Shown here piece after piece: positions 58,540 through 64,000 of a stretch of 64,000 nt of DNA. Source of the stretch: Streptomyces sp. 378 (GTDB taxonomy: Bacteria; Actinomycetota; Actinomycetes; Streptomycetales; Streptomycetaceae); contig NZ_JASKMS010000003.1 in the NCBI RefSeq assembly GCF_030124145.1, forward strand, positions 310,001 through 374,000, given 5' to 3'. The first letter of the stretch is position 1. Each line of letters begins with the position of its first letter. The translations under genes and the position numbers were made by a program. The notes under the pieces are model-generated. The model saw nothing but the letters and a program-made list of their open reading frames with translations, was not told the DNA's origin and did not search any database.

Positions 58540-59205
58540 ATGGCTGTCGGAGGAAGCACCGGGCGCGGGACCAGGCGTCGTGTCCACACGCGCGCCAACC
58601 TCCTGGCCGCGGCGTTCTCCGTGTTCGCGGCCAAAGGCTTCGGGCACGTCTCGATCGAGGAGGTGTGCGAGGCCGCCGGCTACAGCAGGGGCGCCTTCTA
58701 CTCCAACTTCTCCAGCCTCGACGAGCTGTTCTTCGCCCTCTACCGCGAGCGGGCCGACCTGATCGCGGAGCAGGTGTCCGGTGCTCTCGCCGTCGACGGG
58801 CCGGACCTCGACGTGCCGGCCGCCGTGGACCGCGTCACCGACGTGCTGCTCCTCGACCGCGACTGGCTCCTGGTGAAGACGGACTTCCTCGTCCACGCGG
58901 CCCGCGACCCGGAGGTGGCGCGCAGCCTCCTCGAACACCGCGCGCGGCTGCGTCGGGCGATCGCCGCCCGGCTCGGCCGGGCCCGCGGCCACACCGCGCT
59001 GCCCGCCGTCCTGGGTGACACCGACGGAGCCGCCCGCGCCGTCGTCGCCGCGTACGACGGCGTCACCACGCAACTGCTGCTGGACCGGGACCTGGAGCAC
59101 GCCCGCGCCTGGCTGAAGCAACTGCTCACTGCCCTGCTGACCGACGGCAGCGGCACCCTCGATCACACGGATCACACGGATCACACGGATCACACGGGGA
59201 ACTGA
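58540..59205 (+). CDS. TetR family transcriptional regulator
   Basis: A 221-residue regulator. The N-terminal helix-turn-helix is at about 15-65 (RANLLAAAFSVFAAKGFGHV, then EVCEAAGYSRGAFYSNFSSL). The C-terminal all-helical ligand domain is typical. The very C-terminus is a (DHT)4 repeat from a DNA microsatellite (59161-59196). It is 17 bases upstream of the FAD dehydrogenase, so the two form an operon, and divergent from the AlkB-like gene across two inverted repeats. It probably represses itself, the dehydrogenase and perhaps the dioxygenase; the ligand may be the dehydrogenase substrate. Confidence 0.88.
   Translation: MAVGGSTGRGTRRRVHTRANLLAAAFSVFAAKGFGHVSIEEVCEAAGYSRGAFYSNFSSLDELFFALYRERADLIAEQVSGALAVDGPDLDVPAAVDRVTDVLLLDRDWLLVKTDFLVHAARDPEVARSLLEHRARLRRAIAARLGRARGHTALPAVLGDTDGAARAVVAAYDGVTTQLLLDRDLEHARAWLKQLLTALLTDGSGTLDHTDHTDHTDHTGN
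59161..59196 (+). repeat. Coding microsatellite, 4 x 9 bases
   Basis: GATCACACG repeated four times without change, encoding Asp-His-Thr four times at the C-terminus of the TetR regulator. Copy number could vary by slippage without breaking the frame. Confidence 0.9.
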
Positions 59206-59222
59206 AGAAGGGAACGGTCGCC

Positions 59223-60896
59223 ATGGATGCCGATGTCATCGTCGTCGGAGCGGGTCTCGCCGGTCTGGTCGCGGCGCACGAACTGACCAGCAGGGGCCGG
59301 CGGGTCGCCCTCGTCGACCAGGAGAACGCGGGCAACCTCGGCGGACAGGCCTTCTGGTCCTTCGGCGGCCTGTTCCTCGTCGGCTCACCGGAGCAGCGAC
59401 GCCTGGGCATCAAGGACTCCTTCGACCTCGCCTGGAGCGACTGGCGGGGCAGCGCCGGCTTCGATCGGCTGGAGGACGAGGACTCCTGGGCCGTGCGCTG
59501 GGCGCGCGCCTACGTGGAATGGGCGGCGGGGGAGAAGCGGTCCTGGCTCGACGGGCACGGCATCACGTTCCTCCCCACGGTCGGCTGGGCCGAGCGCGGC
59601 GACCTCACGGCGCACGGGCACGGCAACAGCGTGCCCCGCTTCCACATCGCCTGGGGCACCGGCACCGGCGTCGTCGAACCGTTCGTGCGCTACGCGCGGC
59701 AGGCCGCCCGCGACGGTCTGCTCACCTTCCACCACCGCCACCGCGTCGACGCACTCGTCGTCGAGGGCGGCACCGCGCGCGGGGTGCGCGGCACCGTCCT
59801 GGCCGAGGATCCCGCACCCCGCGGCGTCGCCTCCAGCCGTGACGCGGTCGGGGGGTTCGAACTCACCGCCCAGGCCGTCATCGTCACCAGCGGCGGCATC
59901 GGCGCGAACCACGACATCGTCCGCCGCTACTGGCCCGAACGCCTGGGCACCCCGCCGCGCGAGATGGTCACCGGCGTCCCCGCCTACGTCGACGGGCGGA
60001 TGCTCGACATCAGCGCCGAGGCGGGTGTCCGGCTGGTCAACCGCGACCGCATGTGGCACTACACCGAGGGCCTGCAGAACTGGGACCCGATCTGGCCCGG
60101 TCACGGCATCCGCATCCTGCCCGGGCCGTCCTCCCTGTGGTTCGACGCCCTCGGCCGCCGCCTGCCCGGCCCCTTCCTGCCCGGCTACGACACGCTCGGC
60201 ACCCTCAAGCACCTGCGCACCACCGAGGACATCGCCGGATACGACCACTCCTGGTTCATCCTCACCCAGAAGATCATCGAGAAGGAGTTCGCCCTGTCGG
60301 GCTCCGAGCAGAACCCCGACATCACCGCCAAGGACCGGGCCGGATTCCTCAAGGAGCGCATCCTCGGCAAGGGCGCGCCCGGACCGGTCGACGCGTTCCT
60401 GCGCAAGGGCGCCGACTTCGTGACCGCGTCGAGCGTCGAACAGCTCGTGGCGAAGATGAACGAGCTCACCGACGAGCCGCTCCTCGACGCGACCGCGATC
60501 AAGCGCCAGATCGAGGCGCGGGACCTGCAGATCGCCCACCCGTACGCCAAGGACGCACAGGTGCAGGGCATCCGCAACGCCCGCCGCTACATCGGCGACC
60601 GCCTCGGCCGGGTCGCCACCCCGCACCGCGTTCTCGACCCCGCGGCCGGCCCGTTGATCGGAGTCAAGCTGCACATCCTCACCCGTAAGACCCTCGGCGG
60701 CATCCAGACCGACCTCGCCTCCCGGGCCCTCGGGACCGACGGCGAGCCGGTCGAGGGGCTGTACGCGGCCGGCGAGGTCGCCGGATTCGGCGGGGGCGGT
60801 GTGCACGGTTACAACGCCCTGGAAGGCACCTTCCTCGGCGGCTGCCTCTTCTCGGGGCGGGCGGCGGGGCGGGCGGCGGCCGAGCAGACCGCCTGA
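59223..60896 (+). CDS. FAD-binding dehydrogenase (3-ketosteroid dehydrogenase/fumarate reductase-like)
   Basis: A 557-residue flavoprotein. Dinucleotide motif VIVVGAGLAGLVAAHEL at the N-terminus, NLGGQAFWSFGGLFLVG with the FAD phosphate loop, a helical cap domain in the middle (TGTGVVEPFVRYARQAARDG), and the C-terminal FAD segment AAGEVAGFGGGGVHGYNALE. It is the KsdD-like branch commonly called FAD-binding dehydrogenase in actinobacteria; the true substrate is unknown, a steroid-like or bulky ketone being one possibility. Same operon as the TetR regulator. Confidence 0.88.
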   Translation: MDADVIVVGAGLAGLVAAHELTSRGRRVALVDQENAGNLGGQAFWSFGGLFLVGSPEQRRLGIKDSFDLAWSDWRGSAGFDRLEDEDSWAVRWARAYVEWAAGEKRSWLDGHGITFLPTVGWAERGDLTAHGHGNSVPRFHIAWGTGTGVVEPFVRYARQAARDGLLTFHHRHRVDALVVEGGTARGVRGTVLAEDPAPRGVASSRDAVGGFELTAQAVIVTSGGIGANHDIVRRYWPERLGTPPREMVTGVPAYVDGRMLDISAEAGVRLVNRDRMWHYTEGLQNWDPIWPGHGIRILPGPSSLWFDALGRRLPGPFLPGYDTLGTLKHLRTTEDIAGYDHSWFILTQKIIEKEFALSGSEQNPDITAKDRAGFLKERILGKGAPGPVDAFLRKGADFVTASSVEQLVAKMNELTDEPLLDATAIKRQIEARDLQIAHPYAKDAQVQGIRNARRYIGDRLGRVATPHRVLDPAAGPLIGVKLHILTRKTLGGIQTDLASRALGTDGEPVEGLYAAGEVAGFGGGGVHGYNALEGTFLGGCLFSGRAAGRAAAEQTA

Positions 60897-60918
60897 TCGC
60901 CCGTCACGGCCCGTCTTC

Positions 60919-61269
60919 TCACCCCTGGAGGAGGCGGGCCAGCACGGTGGCGTGACTTCGCTCCGGCGTCCTGGACGAGGTCAGCAGCGTCACCTCACCC
61001 TTGCGGACCAGGTCACGCACGCCGTCGAGAGCGCCGGCGGCCTCGTCGGCGGCGAGCTCCGCCTCGTACCGCTCGGCGAACTCCTCGTACGAGCCCTCGC
61101 CCGCGTGGTACCAGCGGCGCAGTTCCGTGGACGGGGTGATCGCTTTCGGCCACTCGTCCACCCGTGCCGCCTCCTTCGCCAGTCCGCGCGGCCACAAGCG
61201 GTCGACCAGCACCCGCACCCCGTCCTCCGGCTCGGCGGGGTCGTAGACACGGCGCACGCGCACGCCCAT
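60919..61269 (-). CDS. DUF488 family protein
   Basis: A 116-residue soluble protein with all hallmarks of the short DUF488 type: VRRVYDPAEPEDGVRVLVDR near the N-terminus, LWPRGLAKEAARVDEW, ITPSTELRRWYHA and VTLLTSSRTPERSHATVLA at the end. The function is unknown; the conserved basic residues suggest nucleic-acid or nucleotide contact. GAGGAG precedes the ATG. It converges on the FAD dehydrogenase with 22 bases between. Confidence 0.9.
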   Translation of the reverse strand: MGVRVRRVYDPAEPEDGVRVLVDRLWPRGLAKEAARVDEWPKAITPSTELRRWYHAGEGSYEEFAERYEAELAADEAAGALDGVRDLVRKGEVTLLTSSRTPERSHATVLARLLQG

Positions 61270-61422
61270 GTTCGGCTCCTCTCCGCGGTGGTACGGGTGT
61301 GCCGCGAGCGTAACCCCGGCCGGGGCGCCCGGCCCGGCACCGCCCCGTGCCGAACGACCGGTTCCGCTCGGGCCGGGTGGGTACTCCGATCGCCTGGCAG
61401 CGTCGAGGAAGGAGGCCTTGGC

Positions 61423-61866
61423 ATGAGTGCACCGGACGACCTGCCGGTCGTGCGCACTCTCGACGAACTCGCCGCGCTCGTGGAACGGCACCGGGGTCTG
61501 TACGTCCGCTGGTCGCGTGGTCCGGAGATCGATTGCCGCGCGGTGTCCAGCACCGACGACCTGACCGGCGTGCCCCTGCCGGGTCTGTCCGCCAACCCGC
61601 TCGGCGTCGAGGCATGGTGGCAGGATCGTCCGGTCCGGGTGTGGGTGGCCCGCCGACTGCACGACTACGCCCATCTGCCGCACGACAAGGGCCCGGGCGT
61701 GCACCCCTGGGTGCTCGCCGGCCTGGAAGCCGCCCGCGGACCGGACAACGAACCGCTGGTCACCGAGGTCCGGCCGATGTGCTGGATCGACCAGCAGGTC
61801 ATCGACGAGGCGAAGGGCGAGGTGGCCCGGCAGGAGAACCCGTGGGGGCCGCTGCGCCGCGGCTAG
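61423..61866 (+). CDS. DUF6098 family protein
   Basis: A 147-residue soluble protein. DLPVVRTLDELAALVERHRG, LYVRWSRGPEIDCRAVSSTD and PMCWIDQQVIDEAKGEVARQ agree with the actinobacterial DUF6098 family as I remember it. The function is unknown; the family is often found near stress genes. AGGAAGGAGG precedes the ATG. The 203 bases after it contain no supported gene. Confidence 0.75.
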   Translation: MSAPDDLPVVRTLDELAALVERHRGLYVRWSRGPEIDCRAVSSTDDLTGVPLPGLSANPLGVEAWWQDRPVRVWVARRLHDYAHLPHDKGPGVHPWVLAGLEAARGPDNEPLVTEVRPMCWIDQQVIDEAKGEVARQENPWGPLRRG

Positions 61867-62069
61867 GGCCTGGCGTTCGGACCAGGTCGCGGACGCGGGG
61901 CCCGGTGCGCGCGTCTGCGGCGTCGTCGTCGGTCATCGACGCTCCGCGTCGACTCCCTCCTCCGCCTCGCAGCCACACGCGCCAGACCCCGCTCACCGAC
62001 AGGGAGAAGCACCGCCGATCCCCTGCGACCTGATCCGAACGACAGGCCCCGGCCCGAAGGGGGCGGGCA

Positions 62070-62324
62070 TCAGCCGGAGCGGCGCCTGGCCGCCGCCCGG
62101 CGCTTCAGGGCACGCCGTTCGTTCTCGCTCGTCCCGCCCCAGACACCGATGGCCTGCCCCGTGTCGAGCGCCCATTGCAGACACTGCTCCTGCACCGGGC
62201 AGCGCCGTCGGCACACCGCCTTGGCCTGCTCCGTCTGCAGCAGAGCCGGCCCGGAGGTGCCGATCGGAAAGAAGAGCTCGGGGTCCTCGTGCCGACAGGC
62301 AGCGTGGTCGCGCCAGTTGTCCAT
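62070..62324 (-). CDS. WhiB-like iron-sulfur regulator (WblE-type) with C-X3-C spacing
   Basis: An 84-residue Wbl protein. Start set at MDNWRDHAACR, with AGGTGA five to six bases upstream and agreement with WblE length; ATGs at 62339 and 62369 are possible. It has Cys10, Cys38, Cys42 and Cys48 for a [4Fe-4S] cluster, the GVWGG turn and a basic C-terminus (ERRALKRRAAARRRSG) for DNA/sigma contacts. It closely resembles WblE (HEDPELFFPIG, SGPALLQTEQAKAVC). The middle cysteines are separated by three arginines (C-RRR-C) instead of the usual two residues, which may change cluster binding. It probably acts with SigA at promoters. Confidence 0.9.
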   Translation of the reverse strand: MDNWRDHAACRHEDPELFFPIGTSGPALLQTEQAKAVCRRRCPVQEQCLQWALDTGQAIGVWGGTSENERRALKRRAAARRRSG

Positions 62325-62427
62325 CGAAGTCACCTGCATCGCGGTAGAAACGTGCTCTTTCGGAAGCATGCTCCCTTGCGGGTCACCTGTCGATGCTCGG
62401 TGAAACAGGGCGTTCTCGGACAGTCGT

Positions 62428-63645
62428 TCACTGCTCCCGCATTCCCCAGGGCGAACCGTAGTCCGTCAGCAGGTCGAGGAAGGGGCGGGCCGGGAAGGCC
62501 TCCGGGCCGAGCACACCCGAGCCGGACCAGCCACCGGTGGCGAGGAGTTCAAGTGCGACCACGGGGTTCACCGCCGTCTGCCACACCACCGCCTGCGACC
62601 CGTACTGAGCCATGGACCACTGGTTGTCGACCACGTGGTACAGGTACACCTCGCGCGGCTCGCCGTCCTTCACGCCCCGCACCCAGGTCCCCGCACACGT
62701 CTTGCCGCGCATCCGCGCGCCCAGCGTCGCCGGATCGGGGAGGCACGCGGCGACCACGTCCCGGGGCGAGACCGCCACCGGACCGTCCGGTCCGGGCACG
62801 GTCACCGGGTCGGTCCGGTCCAGGCCCAGCAGGTGCAGTGTCTTCAGCGTCTCGACGAACTCCCGGCCCAGGCCGTACTTGAAGGTCACCCGGCGGGCGT
62901 CCACCCAGCGCGGGACGAGCAGCACCTCCTCGTGCTCGACGTTCACGCACTCGACCGGGCCGATGCCCTCGGGGAAGTCGAAGACCTCGGGCTCGCTGAA
63001 CGGCTCGGTGGTGAACCACCCCGTGCCGCTCTCGTAGACGACCGGCGGGTTCAGGCACTCCTCGATGGTGGTCCAGATGCTGAAGGAGGGCGCGAAGTCG
63101 TAGCCCTCGACGGTCAGGTTCGCGCCGTCGCGGATGCCGATCTCGTCGATCTCGTCGAAGAGCTCGTCGGCGGCGTACCGGGCGAAGACATCCGACAGGC
63201 CCGGCTCCACGCCCATGCCGACGAGCGCGAGCAGCCCCTCCTTCTCCCACTCGGCGGCCTGCGCGAACTGCTCGTCGCCGAGCTTCACCCCGCACTCCTC
63301 GTACGGCCGCTCGGCGTGCGGGCGGGACAGCGACATCGCCATGTCGAGATACGTGGCACCCGCGGCCCGGGCCGCGCGGAACAGAGGCATCACGAAGCGG
63401 GGGTCGGTGGCGTTGAGGAGGACGTCGCAGCGGTGCCGGGCGAGCAGGCCGGCCACGGCCGTCTCGTCACCCGCGTCCACCCGCTCTGCCGTGAAGCGCG
63501 CGTCGCCGCCCAGCGCGGCCACCGCCGCCTCGGCCCGGCCGGGGTCGTAGTCGGACACCACCATCGCCTCGAAGAACGACCGCCGAGCGGCGATCCGAGT
63601 GATCGCCCCGCCCACACCACCGGCACCCACAAGCAGTACACGCAT
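62428..63645 (-). CDS. Saccharopine dehydrogenase family protein
   Basis: A 405-residue NAD(P)-dependent oxidoreductase. The Rossmann motif VLLVGAGGVGGAITRIAARR starts the protein. DVLLNATDPRFVMPLFRAAR and GATYLDMAMSL are typical of saccharopine dehydrogenase/Lys9-like proteins, and the C-terminal domain contains EHEEVLLVPRWVDARRVTFK and VDNQWSMAQYGSQAVVWQTA. It may act on lysine-derived or polyamine-like (carboxynorspermidine) imino acids; the sequence alone does not decide. The ATG follows GAGGGAG. It is divergent from the TetR gene at the window's end. Confidence 0.87.
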   Translation of the reverse strand: MRVLLVGAGGVGGAITRIAARRSFFEAMVVSDYDPGRAEAAVAALGGDARFTAERVDAGDETAVAGLLARHRCDVLLNATDPRFVMPLFRAARAAGATYLDMAMSLSRPHAERPYEECGVKLGDEQFAQAAEWEKEGLLALVGMGVEPGLSDVFARYAADELFDEIDEIGIRDGANLTVEGYDFAPSFSIWTTIEECLNPPVVYESGTGWFTTEPFSEPEVFDFPEGIGPVECVNVEHEEVLLVPRWVDARRVTFKYGLGREFVETLKTLHLLGLDRTDPVTVPGPDGPVAVSPRDVVAACLPDPATLGARMRGKTCAGTWVRGVKDGEPREVYLYHVVDNQWSMAQYGSQAVVWQTAVNPVVALELLATGGWSGSGVLGPEAFPARPFLDLLTDYGSPWGMREQ

Positions 63646-63695
63646 GCCAGAAACTCCCTCTTTGCGAAGAACGTGACGCGTCCTCGGGACAGATA

Positions 63696-63738
63696 CAACG
63701 CCGCCCCGTGTCATAAGGTCAATGGCGTTGGCATAAGG
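63696..63738. promoter_or_regulatory. Inverted and direct repeats in the divergent TetR promoter
   Basis: CAACGCC (63696) and GGCGTTG (63724) form an inverted repeat with a 21-base spacer. CATAAGG occurs twice (63712 and 63732) as a direct repeat. They lie between the saccharopine-dehydrogenase-like gene and the divergent TetR gene, the expected site of an autoregulatory operator. Confidence 0.4.
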
Positions 63739-63750
63739 AGAGCAGGGAAG

Positions 63751-64000
63751 GTGACGGTCGTGCCCAAACCCGTGGTGCCCGAGGAGAAGCGCCGTCGGCG
63801 CAGGCCCACCAAGAGCGGCACCGTGCTGTCCGAGGAGCTGATCGTCGAGACCGCGCTGCGGATGCTCCGCGAACACGGCAGCGCCGGCCTGACCGCCCGC
63901 CGGCTGGGCCTCGCCCTGGACGCGGATCCGAGCACGCTCTACCGGTACTTCCGGGGCATGGACGACCTGACCCTCGCCATCGGCGACGCCCTCATCGGCC
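63751..64000 (+). CDS. TetR family regulator (C-terminus outside window)
   Basis: The open frame from a GTG at 63751 (or 63760, better spaced to GGGAAGG) runs off the window after about 83 codons. After a basic stretch (EEKRRRRRPTKSG) it has a complete TetR helix-turn-helix: LIVETALRMLREHGSAGLTA, then LGLALDADPSTLYRYFRGMD. The ligand domain is missing. It is divergent from the saccharopine-dehydrogenase-like gene and probably regulates it. Confidence 0.8.
   Translation, partial: MTVVPKPVVPEEKRRRRRPTKSGTVLSEELIVETALRMLREHGSAGLTARRLGLALDADPSTLYRYFRGMDDLTLAIGDALIG

Noticed and set aside
61799..61939. Small minus-strand frame starting MTDDDAADART
   Set aside because: It has an acidic start but no ribosome binding site, continues antisense into the DUF6098 gene and has no recognisable family.

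Overview
The window is chromosomal DNA of a Streptomyces (or a very close relative). The evidence is the very high GC content with codon bias toward G/C in the third position, GTG and TTG starts behind GGAGG-type ribosome binding sites, and lineage markers: a sortase-anchored chaplin, an SsgA-like protein, a WhiB-like protein, a streptophobe-family membrane protein, a melC tyrosinase operon and a popR-clpP3-clpP4 locus. From memory, chpB, chiF, sigL, popR and clpP3/clpP4 lie fairly close together in the right arm of the S. coelicolor chromosome, so this looks like the equivalent arm-proximal, accessory-rich region. I see no rRNA, tRNA, CRISPR array, prophage or complete insertion sequence.

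Layout. 1-5.8 kb: secreted peptidase (cut by the window edge), long chaplin, nucleoside deaminase, GNAT acetyltransferase followed by a decayed epimerase, SPW-repeat membrane protein, acyl-CoA dehydrogenase. 5.9-9.9 kb: GH19 chitinase behind two DasR-type sites, a secreted beta-trefoil/PI-PLC protein, aldo/keto reductase, FMN-binding protein. 10-15.2 kb: VOC protein, adenosine deaminase, DinB protein, LysR regulator divergent from an aldo/keto reductase, then two damaged small genes (DUF1905 without a stop codon, SnoaL-like with a frameshift). 15.4-23 kb: a signalling cassette made of a TTA-codon gene, a double-FHA ABC transporter, a protein with a tandem array of PTRVV motifs, a soluble Ser/Thr kinase, a streptophobe protein and a DUF6777 membrane protein.

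22.5-27.7 kb: stress and proteolysis block with three coupled PRC-barrel/small membrane genes, an anti-sigma-type ATPase, a SigB/F-family sigma factor (probably sigL), popR, and clpP3-clpP4 behind a PopR-type palindrome. The second ClpP lacks its catalytic histidine. 27.9-34.8 kb: VOC proteins, APH-type kinase, SGNH lipoprotein, RNase H, melC1-melC2, and an aromatic-type FAD monooxygenase. 34.8-48.9 kb: tandem repeats, a Tat-exported covalent-FAD oxidase, aldo/keto reductase, SsgA-like protein, F420-dependent oxidoreductase, serine hydrolase, a predicted pseudokinase with an extracytoplasmic domain, PLP-dependent dehydratase, and a coupled TPR/polyprenyl-synthase pair behind two palindromic operators. 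49-64 kb: AIM24 protein, GH95 remnant, SGNH hydrolase, LuxR-type ATPase regulator, universal stress protein, DUF4032 protein carrying an in-frame repeat element, MBL hydrolase, AlkB-type dioxygenase divergent from a TetR/FAD-dehydrogenase pair, DUF488, DUF6098, WhiB-like protein, saccharopine-dehydrogenase-like protein, and a TetR gene cut by the window edge.

The most interesting items are the FHA / PTRVV-array / kinase cassette (15.9-20.2 kb), the ClpP4 subunit without a catalytic histidine, the pseudokinase at 43.5-45.2 kb and the operator-rich TPR/polyprenyl-synthase operon. Several genes are decayed (epimerase, epoxide-hydrolase tail, GH95 tail, SnoaL-like). That fits an evolving chromosome arm, although single-base sequencing errors could explain some of the frameshifts.
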